Assembly: GCF_004210375.1 (NCBI RefSeq)
Contig: NC_134830.1
Location: forward strand, 3,720,001 to 3,784,000
DNA: 64,000 nucleotides
Direction: 5' to 3'
Source of the DNA: Tachypleus tridentatus
Lineage: Eukaryota; Arthropoda; Merostomata; Xiphosura; Limulidae
The translations under genes were made by a program, and so were the position numbers. This document shows, one piece after another, positions 1 through 44,524 of this stretch. The notes below the pieces were generated by a model that worked only from the letters and a program-made list of their open reading frames with translations, searched no databases and was not told where the DNA came from. The stretch's first letter is position 1; every line of letters starts with the position of its first letter.

Positions 1-265
1 TGTTGATTAATTGATTTAATTGTAATTTGGACTTGGATATTAGTTTACATGAAATTCAACTGATGTAATTGCTGCACATAAGCAATTTTGTTACACCAAT
101 TATGTGGTTACATTCTCCAAATATAAATTAATTTTTCATTGATGGAAGTATTTGTTTAACAATCACTTCATAAAAACTTGAAACCTGTGAGTTGGTGTAG
201 CTTTCTGTTTCATAAACCACACTAGTTTAACAAAGTTCCATGTGTAAATAACTGGAATATTTCAG
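1..265 (+). other. WDR19 intron (partial)
   Basis: AT-rich sequence without recognisable elements, ending in the branch/pyrimidine region and TTCAG acceptor of the first exon in the window. Confidence 0.6.
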
Positions 266-32530
<32,265 letters not shown>

Positions 32531-34160
32531 CGTGATTCACACCGTCAGAGTTTGTTTTTTATTGTCCCTTTTGAACACATTCTTGAGAAAATCTGTTGTA
32601 CAATATAACTGTTGTCGTCCTCAGCATATCATTTTAACTCCACGACTTGGTGTGATGAAGCAGTGTTGTGGTGTGTTATTAAAATATACGATTTTGTGTT
32701 TTATTTATGATGTTATTTTAAAAAGATGTGCGTGTTCTGTATATGTTCTGTGTGCATATAATAACATACTGTGGTTGTGAACAGTGTTCATATGAAATGT
32801 GTTTACTGAGGTTATTCATCAAACAATTTTTGTTGTTTTATTTCAGTTTATTATTACATAATCTGAAGATAAAAGTCCTATGTAAACTGATACTTTATAT
32901 AAGAAGTTAATCCAAGTTTTGTTTCCTTGTATGTGTACTGTAGTAGCGGTTATTATGTACAAAGCAGAACAGTGTGTGAGGGCAGTGGTTTCTGTTGCCA
33001 CACTAACTCATACAGTAGTAATTAATGTTTTAATAATTTTAAAGCTACAGTGTAAAAAAAAACATTCTTCAGTAGCTAGCTGTGCTTTTAAAACATATTC
33101 ATTTAACTGTCTTGCTGGTCAGCTGAAATGTCCCTGTTGACCAAGGTTGGAAACTACTGTTCAGTACATGCTATTGTCTTGGTGATAAGACTTTCTTAAA
33201 TTTAGCATTATGTTAAGAACATAAAAACAAAACTAATAATGATGTTTTAAAGTCTCAAAATATGAAGAAATTTGTAACTCACTGAAAAGAAAACAATAAT
33301 TATATGGTCATTGTGTCATTGTTTTGTTTTGGCCATGTGACACTGATTATAAGTATCATTGTTTTGGCATGTGACACTAATTATAAGTGTCATTGTTTTG
33401 GCCATGTGACACTAATTATAAGTGTCATTGTTTTGGCCACTTGACACTAATTATAAGTGTCATTGTTTTGGCCACTAATTATAAGTATCATTGTTTTGGC
33501 CACACTAATTATAAGTGTCATTGTTTTGGCCACTTGACACTAATTATAAGTATCATTGTTTTGGCCATGTGACACTAATTACAAGTAGTAATTTACCTTT
33601 TAAATATGTAGTTTTGGCAAACAAGTAGTAATTTACACCTAATGTTAACACTAGATTTTTGAATCTTCTAGTTATGGGTTTACAGTCCTTACTTTAGATG
33701 AAACTTGTTTATTTTTATTGTCCTTCTTTACAAAGGTCACTCAGGCAACGTTTGTGACATAATTCACTTTCATACTTGTTATTGCTTCTGTATTTTTTCA
33801 CATGAGAAACGTGATGTCTTCAGACATGGTTGTATATTCTTACCAAAAGACACGCTTCAAACTGAGGTATTAGTTCAATTGAATCATAAAGACTGAAGTC
33901 CGATTGTTAATCTAGATTAAAAGACTGAAAGTCATACAATGATATAAACAGTTGTAGTTTACATTCACCATAAATGTCTAGTCTTTAGTCTAACCTATAT
34001 TTATTTGTTTTTCCAATTACATTTCTAAATAATTTCGTTTATATACACCAGAAGTTCTGTTTGTGCACAATTTACATTCTACTGATGAAAATATGAAATA
34101 ATAAAAATATATTTTAATATCGAGGAATTTTCTTTACTCTGGATGTATATATACATTTAC
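32531..34160 (+). other. WDR19 3' flank and probable 3' UTR
   Basis: No convincing coding sequence. Candidate poly(A) signals are ATTAAA at 32679-32684 and AATAAA at 34100-34105; I cannot choose without RNA data. The stretch also holds the 33.3-33.6 kb minisatellite. Confidence 0.45.
33300..33590 (+). repeat. ~35-bp minisatellite, ~8 copies
   Basis: Units of TAATTATAAGTGTCATTGTT plus TTGGCCATGTGACAC, some missing ATGTGA, in the 3' flank of WDR19. Confidence 0.9.
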
Positions 34161-34162
34161 TA

Positions 34163-34237
34163 GTGGTAAATGAGTCCACTATTCAGTTCCCAATCTTTAA
34201 ATTTAACACAATTATTTTCATGTTTTATTATAATTAT
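34163..34237. repeat. 75-bp direct repeat, left copy
   Basis: Matches 37072-37146 over 75 bases with one difference (C/G). The two copies bracket 2.8 kb. Confidence 0.9.
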
Positions 34238-34275
34238 ATAATATATATAAAAATATATATTATATATAGAGAGAT
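34238..34275. repeat. AT-rich microsatellite
   Basis: Irregular TATA/ATAT run directly after the left copy of the 75-bp direct repeat. Confidence 0.8.
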
Positions 34276-34592
34276 ATAAAAAGCTGTGATCTATTGTAAT
34301 AATCTATGCACTTTCCAAAACGTAACTGACAATGTAATGAATGTAATGGCATCCTAAACCTAGCAGGTTGATGGTATAAAAAACTTTCATTTTTAACATG
34401 AAAACACTTTTCTAATTTAAACTGTGTTTGTATGGGTTACAGGAATGTTATAGTGAAAGTAAAATTCTGTAGTCAGTATTTCATTAATATACTGAAAACA
34501 AATCTTTGTTGTGGTGGGTTTTCAATGCAGAATTTTTGCTGATAAAATTTAACATTGAGTATAGTTTTTGTTTTTGTCCTGAATTGATTGAA

Positions 34593-34805
34593 GAACAAAA
34601 CATTTCACTGTTTTCAAGTGGTCGATACGAGATGATTTATTTGTCAGTAATGTACATATAATAAAATACATTTCACTGTTTTCAAGTGGTCGATACGAGA
34701 TGATTTATTTTTCAGTAATGTAGATATAATAAAATACATTTCACTGTTTTCAAGTGGTCGATATGAGATGATTTATTTGGCAGTAATGTACGTATAATAA
34801 AATAC
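34593..34805 (+). repeat. 68-bp tandem repeat, 3 copies
   Basis: Three near-identical units containing CACTGTTTTCAAGTGGTCGA and GAGATGATTTATTT. Confidence 0.92.
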
Positions 34806-34842
34806 AATTTAAATCTTGGAGAATTAATATTCTTTTAATTTT

Positions 34843-35882
34843 CTGAAATCCACACTGATGTTAAGTGTCATGGTGTACGCACCTCATTAGTTATGTGAAT
34901 CTGAAATCCACACTGATGTTAAGTGTCATGGTGTACGCACCTCATTAGTTATGTGAATCTGAAATCCACACTGATGTTAAGTGTCATGGTGTACGTACCT
35001 CATTCGTTATGTGAATCTGAAATCCACACTGATGTTAAGTGTCATGGTGTACGCACCTCATTAGTTATGTGAATCTGAAATCCACACTGATGTTAAGTGT
35101 CATGGTGTACGCACCTCATTAGTTATGTGAATCTGAAATCCACACTGATGTTAAGTGTCATGGTGTACGCACCTCATTAGTTATGTGAATCTGAAATCCA
35201 CACTGATGTTAAGTGTCATGGTGTACGCACCTCATTAGTTATGTGAATCTGAAATCCACACTGATGTTAAGTGTCATGGTGTACGCACCTCATTAGTTAT
35301 GTGAATCTGAAATCCACACTGATGTTAAGTGTCATGGTGTACGCACCTCATTAGTTATGTGAATCTGAAATCCACACTGATGTTAAGTGTCATGGTGTAC
35401 GCACCTCATTAGTTATGTGAATCTGAAATCCACACTGATGTTAAGTGTCATGGTGTACGCACCTCGTTAGTTATGTGAATCTGAAATCCACACTGATGTT
35501 AAGTGTCATGGTGTACGTACCTCATTAGTTATGTGAATCTGAAATCCACACTGATGTTAAGTGTCATGGTGTACGTACCTCATTCGTTATGTGAATCTGA
35601 AATCCACACTGATGTTAAGTGTCATGGTGTACGCACCTTATTAGTTATGTGAATCTGAAATCCACACTGATGTGAAGTGTCATGGTGTACGCACCTCGTT
35701 AGTTATGTGAATCTGAAATCCACACTGATGTTAAGTGTCATGGTGTACGTACCTCATTAGTTATGTGAATCTGAAATCCACACTGATGTTAAGTGTCATG
35801 GTGTACGTACCTCATTAGTTATGTGAATCTGAAATCCACACTGATGTTAAGTGTCATGGTGTACGTACCTCATTAGTTATGT
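34843..35882 (+). repeat. 58-bp minisatellite, ~18 copies
   Basis: Very homogeneous units of AATCTGAAATCCACACTGAT plus GTTAAGTGTCATGGTGTACG; variants are GTACGTACC versus GTACGCACC and CATTCGTT. Confidence 0.96.
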
Positions 35883-36482
35883 AAAGTAGTAGTAATAGCT
35901 GATGCTTCATTGTTTTTTGTGAAGAGCACAAATTCCATTCATTATCTACTGATCTTCAATAAATTTGTTTGAAGAGCATACTTATAGTAAATTAATGTCA
36001 TGATTGGTTTTATACACACAGAAGAATTTAAATATATACTGACAGACATATAATTTATAAGTGGAGGACTCCAGGAATGTTGTTGATTGTGTTATCCAAT
36101 GAGGTTTGGTGGGCCTACCCTGTGAAAATATCGGAGGCCATTTGAATATTTTATTAATACGTATCGTATATGTACTATGTAAATCGGAAAGGTGTAGACA
36201 ATAAAAAATTAAACATTCAAATTAAAGTTTCAAAAAACAGTTTTAAACATAAATGTACCCTTTGCATGTTTATGGAGTTTGACCTTAGAAGATCTAAATC
36301 AGACAATAGCAAGTGTTATTATTATTTAAAAGGAAAAAATAAAATCGATACCACGTTGATAGATGTACAGGTACACATTATCTGATAATTTCTTGGAGTC
36401 TTACCAGCTTCTCGACGACAGATGTATGGCAGTCTTTCTGTCACATACACCGGTTAAGGTTAAAGATATACTAAGTACAGAT
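35883..36482. other. Intergenic, no recognised element
   Basis: AT-rich sequence between the 58-bp array and a SINE. Short open frames here show no family resemblance. Confidence 0.5.
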
Positions 36483-36492
36483 GACACAGGAT

Positions 36493-36705
36493 TCCCCGTA
36501 GCGCCAAACATGCTCGCCCCTTTCAGCCGTGGGGGCGTTATAATGTTCGGTCAATCCTACTATTCGTTGGAAAAAGATTAGTCCAAGAGTTAGCGGTGGG
36601 TGGTGATGACTAGCTGCCTTCTCTCTAGTCTTACACTCCTAATTAGGGTCAGCTAGCACAGATAGCCCTCGAGTAGCTTTGCGCGAAATTCAAAACAAAC
36701 AAACA
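36493..36705 (+). mobile_element. tRNA-Thr-derived SINE, 5'-truncated, with 10-bp target duplication
   Basis: Carries the family body (GCCCCTTTCAGCCGTGGGGG, CTAGTCTTACACTCC and TAGCTTTGCGCGAAATTC) and a CAAAACAAACAAAC tail. The tRNA head is lost. Flanked by GACACAGGAT at 36483-36492 and 36706-36715. Confidence 0.85.
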
Positions 36706-36839
36706 GACACAGGATATTTAGCCACCAATTCTTTTTCCTTAGTTTAGACCTGTATATGTATTAAGGCAAATATGCACAACTTAAAGGCTTTGGTTATGTA
36801 ATAGATTCCCATAAATTAACAACTATTTAGTGTTCCTTT

Positions 36840-37071
36840 ACTAAATTTGACTGAGCATAGTTTAGTGGTTAGCGTTTTCCAGTTATGAAGGTAAAGTTTT
36901 CGCAGATCGTGGATCAAGAACACTAAAGTATGTTTCGAACTTTGGGCCCATGGTGACGGTCGAATCCCGTTATTCAGTTGTATAAGTGTTGACTGTTGTT
37001 TACTGCCTTCTGTCCTTGAAAATTAGGGATATCTCTGAATGAAATTTCTGATCAAAGTAATTAAACCAAAC
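36840..37071 (+). mobile_element. Probable tRNA-related SINE (second type)
   Basis: A-box-like TAGTTTAGTGGTTAGCG near 36857 and B-box-like GGTCGAATCCC near 36958, followed by GTTTACTGCCTTCTGTCC. It ends against the right copy of the 75-bp direct repeat. Family not named. Confidence 0.45.
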
Positions 37072-37146
37072 GTGGTAAATGAGTCGACTATTCAGTTCCC
37101 AATCTTTAAATTTAACACAATTATTTTCATGTTTTATTATAATTAT
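37072..37146. repeat. 75-bp direct repeat, right copy
   Basis: Partner of 34163-34237, one mismatch. The flanks outside the two copies are unrelated. Confidence 0.9.
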
Positions 37147-37682
37147 TTCTCCTGGCGCTGACTAATTTACTATTGGTTACGTTTTCAAGTCTTGTCATAG
37201 CACCTAAAAGTTTCTAATTCACCTACTTTCGAGTCCATACGTTACATATCACTATCTTGTTGAAGCGAATAATGTCTTAAGATTTTAATGAACCTGGACA
37301 TTTGAATAGTTCAACTGAATAACAGTGAAATAACATTTAAACAAACCTTTGACAAAAATAATACCATTAAATGTCTACGTTATAAAAACTAGATAATGAC
37401 ATTCTCAACAGACTAAAAGTTGTATGAGGTTTTAGTTATCTCGACTGTATTTGTGTGAAGGTGATAACGGTTAGTTCTCTTGGCTACCCTAGGCCTCAGT
37501 AAAGAGATTGAAATGCTGTACACTCCAAGAAATTATTATCAAAGAACAAACCAAACAGTAAAATATAGTGCAATTTATTCTGATTTAATGTGGCATCTAG
37601 CGACTGAATCAGTAATTAAAAATATATTTAGGTTAGTCGATTTTTGTGATATATACCTACTTGTTTAACATTTCGCAAATAT
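37147..37682. other. Intergenic, no recognised element
   Basis: Unique-looking sequence before a Tc1-like transposon; nothing identified. Confidence 0.5.
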
Positions 37683-37684
37683 AT

Positions 37685-38824
37685 ATACTCTTCAAAAAAG
37701 AAACGCAAAAGGCAAAATATGAAACAAATTGTTAACAAGTTTATTCCGGGTAGTTCTGTATGACATGTGTGAAACTTTGCACATTCACTGCTGAACATTC
37801 AAAGTCTGCAAAGGTGAAGTGCACGCTCACTAGTTGAAGTTTACCGTCAATAACGAATGTGCCCCCCATGAGCATCAATAACTGCTTGGTATCTCCTGCC
37901 CATGGAAGCGATGAGATGACGAATCACATCCTGTGGAATGGCTGTCCACTCAGCCTACAAAGTTGCTGCAAGCTGAGGTAGAGTCTGCGGTTGAGGTTGT
38001 TGCCATCGCAGACGTTGGTCCAACTCGTCCCAAAGATGTTCGATGGGGTTTAAATTTGGTGATCTGGAGGGCCAGGGAAGAACATTGATGTTGTGGTGTC
38101 TCAAGAAGACAGTGATGAGTCGGGCTGTGTGAGGACAAGCGTTGTCATGTTGAAAAACGTCGTTGACGTTCACCATGATGGGTTGCACATGGGGCCTACG
38201 AATCTCGTAGACGGTTGCGTACGGTCTGATCGGAAATCCTACGCAGCCCTGGTATGGTTGAGGCAGTAGACGTCGCAGTGGTGGTCCTATCCCGAAGGTG
38301 ACGTAACCGGATGTTGCGATCTTGTGCGGGCGTGGTCACACGAGGTCTGCCAGATCGTGGATGGTCACGAGTTGATCCATGTTGTTGGTGACGATTCCAT
38401 AGCCTTGTGATGGTGCTTGGGTGGACATTCACAGCTCTGGCAACATCTGATCGAGATTCGCCTGCTTCCAAGCGACCAATGGCGTTCTTGCGTTGTGCTT
38501 CAGTCAGTCTTGGCGTAACTGTATTGCGTGTCGGTGGCTTAACACTGAGCTATGAAAACCGAGAACCCGTCACTTTTATGGGGATTTTGCACTTGCAGAA
38601 CATGCAGATCTCTCAAACAAATTTATTGGACACGCATGCGTTTTGGCGAAAATCCGATGTTTTCCTCCGTATTCAAAGTGCACAACTTTTATTGCCATTT
38701 TGGTCTGACAATCAGTGTCTTAACACGTGTAACATCACATACTCTGAGCTTGTAACGTTATTACATATATTTCTCTTTAAAATAACAAAAATATCCCTTT
38801 TGCGTTTCTTGTTTTCAAGAGTAT
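37685..38824 (-). mobile_element. Tc1-like DNA transposon with internal deletion
   Basis: Terminal inverted repeats: ATACTCTTCAAAAAAGAAAC at the left and the complement of ATACTCTTGAAAACAAGAAA at the right, both followed by GCAAAAGG. TA dinucleotides abut the ends. The roughly 1.14-kb element is shorter than the usual 1.3-1.6 kb of autonomous Tc1 elements. It is more GC- and CpG-rich than its surroundings, suggesting fairly recent arrival. Confidence 0.88.
37955..38520 (-). pseudogene. Tc1-like transposase, internally deleted
   Basis: Minus strand. The N-terminal DNA-binding part runs from TEAQRKNAIGRLEAGESRSD to VNVHPSTITRLWNRHQQHGS and RRISDQTVRNRLRDS, the paired-like helix-turn-helix region. 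It then jumps to VFQHDNACPHTAR (second catalytic Asp) and SPNLNPIEHLWDELDQR (catalytic Glu). The segment that should hold the first catalytic Asp (usually in SDESRF) is absent, so the product could not catalyse transposition; the DNA-binding domain alone is intact. The frame also breaks between 38188 and 38196. Confidence 0.85.
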
Positions 38825-39421
38825 ATTTGGGAGTTTGAATGATTAACTTAGACTTAGCATGAACAGAAAATGGTTGATATATTATATTCTTCGTTAGCCG
38901 TTTAAGCCAAATAGGTGTACACACGTATAAAATAAATTTAAAAGATATAATTTAACCCGTAGCCGAAAACACGTTTTGTAAAAACTCGATTGCATAAACA
39001 TTTAGTATTCAAGCCAACCACTGGATAACGCTTGACAACGTGTTTTTTACTATAGTTAGAAAGCCAACAATAAACAGGCAAACCTCGAGCTCGGCTATTA
39101 CATAAATTAAACAGTTATGTCAAAGGAGCCAAACTTGTATATCTGCGCTAATGTTTCTGTATTTACAGAGCTATGTAAATATTCTGTGTCTCCCAGCTAA
39201 GAAATGAACAGATTGTGCATATGTTTGACCATTATAGCTTAGCTAACTCTTTAGGTGCCAAATTCGACTATACTGCTTTGTGCCATTTGCGTCTATAGTC
39301 GCATTTTTATAGTGTCTTCTTTATTCACCAGATGGCAAATGCAAAGCTCCCACTTAATTATTTGTACAAGTTTATATATTCATTACGTGGATTAGTACTG
39401 TTTCCGGGACGAGAAAAAAAA
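38825..39421. other. Intergenic, no recognised element
   Basis: AT-rich sequence between the Tc1-like transposon and the 51-bp array; no gene seen. Confidence 0.5.
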
Positions 39422-42400
39422 ATGGAAGAATTTTGTCAACAAAATTTCCAGAATGGCTTTGAACAGGAGTTCATCATTTGCAGCTCAAGTTTAGCAGTTT
39501 GAACAAGTTTCAGCAGCTCAAGTTTAGGAAAGATTCAGTTTGAACAGGAGTTCATCATTTACTGCAGCTCAAGTTTAGGAAAGATTCACTTTGAGCAGGA
39601 GTTTATTATTCACTGCAACTCAAGTTTAGGAAAGATTCACTTTGAACAGGAGTTTATCATTCACTGCAACTCAGGTTTAGGAAAGATTCACTTTGAGCAG
39701 GAGTTCATCATTCACTGCAGCTCAAGTTTAGGAAAGATTCACTTTGAGCAGGAGTTCATCATTCACTGCAACTCAGGTTTAGGAAAGATTCACTTTGAGC
39801 AGGAGTTCATCATTCACTGCAGCTCAAGTTTAGAAAAGATTCACTTTGAGCAGGAGTTCATCATTCACTGCAGCTCAAGTTTAGAAAAGATTCACTTTGA
39901 GCAGGAGTTCATCATTCACTGCAGCTCAAGTTTAGGAAAGATTCACTTTGAGCAGGAGTTTATCATTCACTGCAACTCAGGTTTAGGAAAGATTCACTTT
40001 GAGCAGGAGTTCATCATTCACTGCAGCTCAAGTTTAGAAAAGATTCACTTTGAGCAGGAGTTCATCATTCACTGCAGCTCAGGTTTAGGAAAGATTCACT
40101 TTGAGCAGGAGTTCATCATTCACTGCAGCTCAAGTTTAGGAAAGATTCACTTTGAGCAGGAGTTTATCATTCACTGCAACTCAGGTTTAGGAAAGATTCA
40201 CTTTGAGCAGGAGTTCATCATTCACTGCAGCTCAAGTTTAGAAAAGATTCACTTTGAGCAGGAGTTTATCATTCACTGCAACTCAGGTTTAGGAAAGATT
40301 CACTTTGAGCAGGAGTTCATCATTCACTGCAGCTCAAGTTTAGAAAAGATTCACTTTGAGCAGGAGTTCATCATTCACTGCAGCTCAAGTTTAGGAAAGA
40401 TTCACTTTGAGCAGGAGTTCATCGTTCACTGCAGCTCAAGTTTAGAAAAGATTCACTTTGAGCAGGAGTTCATCATTCACTGCAGCTCAAGTTTAGGAAA
40501 GATTCACTTTGAGCAGGAGTTTATCATTCACTGCAGCTCAAGTTTAGGAAAGATTCACTTTGAGCAGGAGTTCATCATTCACTGCAGCTCAAGTTTAGGA
40601 AAGATTCACTTTGAGCAGGAGTTCATCACTGCAGCTCAAGTTTAGAAAAGATTCACTTTGAGCAGGAGTTCATCATTCACTGCAACTCAGGTTTAGGAAA
40701 GATTCACTTTGAGCAGGAGTTCATCATTCACTGCAGCTCAAGTTTAGGAAAGATTCACTTTGAGCAGGAGTTCATCATTCACTGCAGCTCAAGTTTAGGA
40801 AAGATTCACTTTGAGCAGGAGTTTATCATTCACTGCAGCTCAAGTTTAGGAAAGATTCACTTTGAGCAGGAGTTCATCATTCACTGCAGCTCAAGTTTAG
40901 GAAAGATTCACTTTGAGCAGGAGTTCATCATTCACTGCAGCTCAAGTTTAGGAAAGATTCACTTTGAGCAGGAGTTCATCATTCACTGCAGCTCAAGTTT
41001 AGGAAAGATTCACTTTGAGCAGGAGTTTATCATTCACTGCAGCTCAAGTTTAGGAAAGATTCACTTTGAGCAGGAGTTCATCATTCACTGCAGCTCAAGT
41101 TTAGAAAAGATTCACTTTGAGCAGGAGTTCATCATTCACTGCAGCTCAAGTTTAGAAAAGATTCACTTTGAGCAGGAGTTCATCATTCACTGCAGCTCAA
41201 GTTTAGGAAAGATTCACTTTGAGCAGGAGTTTATCATTCACTGCAGCTCAAGTTTAGGAAAGATTCACTTTGAGCAGGAGTTCATCATTCACTGCAGCTC
41301 AAGTTTAGGAAAGATTCACTTTGAGCAGGAGTTCATCATTCACTGCAGCTCAAGTTTAGGAAAGATTCACTTTGAGCAGGAGTTTATCATTCACTGCAGC
41401 TCAAGTTTAGGAAAGATTCACTTTGAGCAGGAGTTCATCATTCACTGCAGCTCAAGTTTAGGAAAGATTCACTTTGAGCAGGAGTTCATCATTCACTGCA
41501 GCTCAAGTTTAGGAAAGATTCACTTTGAGCAGGAGTTCATCATTCACTGCAGCTCAAGTTTAGAAAAGATTCACTTTGAGCAGGAGTTCATCATTCACTG
41601 CAGCTCAAGTTTAGGAAAGATTCACTTTGAGCAGGAGTTTATCATTCACTGCAGCTCAAGTTTAGGAAAGATTCACTTTGAGCAGGAGTTCATCATTCAC
41701 TGCAGCTCAAGTTTAGAAAAGATTCACTTTGAGCAGGAGTTCATCATTCACTGCAGCTCAAGTTTAGGAAAGATTCACTTTGAGCAGGAGTTTATCATTC
41801 ACTGCAACTCAGGTTTAGGAAAGATTCACTTTGAGCAGGAGTTCATCATTCACTGCAGCTCAAGTTTAGAAAAGATTCACTTTGAGCAGGAGTTCATCAT
41901 TCACTGCAGCTCAAGTTTAGGAAAGATTCACTATGATCATGAGTTTATCATTCACTGCAGCTCAAGTTTAGGAAATATTCACTATGAGCATGAGTTTATC
42001 ATTCACTGCAGCTCAAGTTTAGGAAAGATTCACTTTGAGCAGGAGTTCATTCACTGCAGCTCAAGTTTAGGAAAGATTCACTTTGAGCAGGAGTTCATCA
42101 TTCACTGCAGCTCAAGGTTAGGAAAGATTCACTTTGAGCAGGAATTCATCATTCACTGCAGCTCAAGTTTAGGAAAGATTCACTTTGAGCAGGAGTTCAT
42201 TCACTGCAGCTCAAGTTTAGGAAAGAATCACTTTGAGCAGGAGTTCATCATTCACTGCAGCTCAAGTTTAGGAAAGATTCACTATGATCATGAGTTTATC
42301 ATTCACTGCGGCTCAAGTTTAGGAAAGATTCACTTTGAGCAGGAGTTTATCATTCACTGCAGCTCAAGTTTAGGAAAGATTCACTTTGAACAGAAGTTCA

Positions 42401-42765
42401 TCCTTAACTGCAGCTCAAGTTTAGGAAAGATTCACTTTGAGCAGGAGTTTATCATTCACTGCAGTTTAGGAAAGATTCACTTTGAGCAGGAGTTCATCAT
42501 TCACTGCAGCTCAAGTTTAGGAAAGATTCACTTTGAGCAGGAGTTCATCATTCACTGCAGCTCAAGTTCAGGAAAGATTCACTTTGAGCAGGAGTTCATC
42601 ATTCACTGCAGCTCAAGTTTAGGAAAGATTCACTTTGAGCAGGAGTTAATCATTCACTGCAGCTCAAGTTTAGGAAAGATTCACTTTGAGCAGGAGTTCA
42701 TCATTCACTGCAGCTCAAGTTTAGGAAAGATGCAAACTCGTGGAGTGACTGTTCACAGAGGATAA
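39422..42765 (+). repeat. 51-bp minisatellite, ~64 copies, with one long open frame
   Basis: Units of AAAGATTCACTTTGAGCAGG plus AGTTCATCATTCACTGCAGC plus TCAAGTTTAGG. In one frame every unit encodes IHFEQEFIIHCSSSLGK (17 residues) with no stop. An ATG at 39422 is in this frame (MEEFCQQNFQNGFEQEF), interrupted by a TGA at 39500-39502. The frame then stays open to about 40650, where a 4-base deletion near 40624 shifts it. Beyond that the unit frame is again open to TAA at 42763-42765. Other length changes seen are 3, 3 and 6 bases and keep the frame. No homology recognised; I treat it as a satellite, with coding unproven. Confidence 0.93.
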
Positions 42766-43328
42766 TCCTGAGGAAAAGAAAACTGTGGATCTAAACTTAC
42801 TTCAGTAGGATCGTCTGTGATTCCGTGTGCAAAAATATGCGCACTAAACATTATATTTCTCATTAAAATAAGAAGGTTTGTTTATTTATTGATAGTTGTC
42901 TGCCAAATACACAACAGGCCCTCTTTCTTTACTGAATGTGTTGTTGTTAGTGCAGTACCTATTTGTTATTATTGGAAAATGAGTTTTACCTGAAAATACC
43001 ACATCATAAATATTTTGTCTTATTTTAAGTTTATGAAAATATTTTTACAAGGTTGATTTTAATACAAAGTAAAATTCCACTGCTTGTCTCTTTCTTCTAA
43101 TTTCTATCAGGATGTATAAATTTCATTTTTTGCTCAATTAGGCTTAATTATAAAGTGGATGAACTGGAGTTTTCCAAATAAACGGCATCTTATGGGCAAA
43201 TGGGGTAGAGTAATAAAACAGGAATCCCTAATATGCAAGTTTAGCCGTTTCTAATGTTACTTTGTATTTTGACGAGAAATAAAATATGGTCAGATAAAGT
43301 AGTCAAGAGCTTTACCCAGTTCTTGATA
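42766..43328. other. Intergenic, no recognised element
   Basis: Unique-looking sequence between the 51-bp array and the second Tc1-like element. Confidence 0.5.
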
Positions 43329-44522
43329 CACTAAATGGCCAAAAGTATGTGGACACCCTTTCTAATTAGTGGATTCGGCTATTTCAGCCATTCCCATTGT
43401 TAAGAAATACATAATCTCAAGCATACAACCATGAAATCTCTATAGACAAACACTGGCAGTAGAATTCATCATACTGGCACTGTCGTAGGACGCCACCTTC
43501 CCAAAATCAGTTCAAATTTCTGCCCTGCCAGAGCTGCCCCGGTCAACTGAAAGTGCTGTTATTGTAAAGTGGAAACGTTTAGGAGCAACAGCAGCTCAGC
43601 CACGAAGCGGTAGGCCACACAAACTCACAGAACGGAACCGCCGAGTGCAGAAGCGCGTAGAGCGTAATAATCGTCTGTTTACAGTTGCAGTACTCACTAC
43701 CGAGTTCCAAACATCCTCTGAGAGCAACGTCAGCACAAGAACTGTTCGTCAGGAGCTTCATGAAATGGGTTTCACATGGTCGAACAGCCACACACAAGAT
43801 CATCAAATGTTGGCTGGAGTGGTGTAAAGCACACCGCCATTGGACTCTGGAGCAGTGGAAACGCGTTATCTGGAATGATGAATCACGCTTCGTTATCTGT
43901 TATTCTGATGGAAAATTCTGGGTTTGGCGGATGCTAGCAGAACGCTGACTGTCTCAATGCATAGTGCCAACTGTAAAGTTTTGTGGAGGAGGAATAATGG
44001 TCTGGGGCTGTGTTCATTGTTTGGGCTAGACTCTTTAGTTTCGGGGAAGGGAAATCTTAATTCTACAGCATGCAATGACATTCCAGGGAATTGTGTTTTT
44101 CTAGCTTGTGGCAACAGTTTGGGAAATGCCCTTTTTTGTTTCAGCATGACAATGCCCTTGTGCACAAAGCAAAGTCCGTAAAGACATGGATTGCCGAGAC
44201 TGGTGTGGAAGAACGTGACTGGCCTGCACAGAGCCCTAATCTCAACTTCATCAAACACCTTTGAGATGAACTGGAACGCCGACTGCGAGGCAGGTCTTCT
44301 CGCCCGACATCTGTGCACGATGTCGCTGACATTCTTGTGGCTGAATAGTAGCGAATCCCCGAAACCATGTCCCAACATCTAGTGAAAAGTCTTCCCAGAA
44401 GGCTGTTATAGCAGCAAAGGGGAACCAACTCCATATTAATGCCCATGGTTTTGGAATGAGGTGTCCAAGAAACACATATGGGTGTGATGGTCAGGTGTCC
44501 ACATACTTTTGGCCATGTAGCG
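43329..44522 (+). mobile_element. Tc1-like DNA transposon with near-perfect terminal inverted repeats
   Basis: The left end has ATGGCCAAAAGTATGTGGAC and the right end its complement, GTCCACATACTTTTGGCCAT. The repeats extend about 29 bases, with TA flanks at 43327-43328 and 44523-44524. Length about 1.19 kb. This terminal sequence is, as I recall, typical of a widespread Tc1 group. Confidence 0.9.
43560..44420 (+). pseudogene. Tc1-like transposase, decayed
   Basis: Pieces on the + strand: KWKRLGATAAQPRSGRPHKL (DNA-binding part), VSTRTVRQELHEMGF, KAHRHWTLEQWKRVIWNDES (the first catalytic Asp in NDESRF) and GGGIMVWGC. After that, short frames related to the second Asp and Glu regions are broken by stops. 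Several frameshifts occur. The longer open frames on the opposite strand here are shadows of this gene. Confidence 0.8.
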
Positions 44523-44524
44523 TA

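Noticed and set aside
34163..37146. LTR retrotransposon bounded by the 75-bp repeats
   Set aside because: The repeats are too short for LTRs and lack clear TG...CA termini; no gag or pol sequence lies between them.
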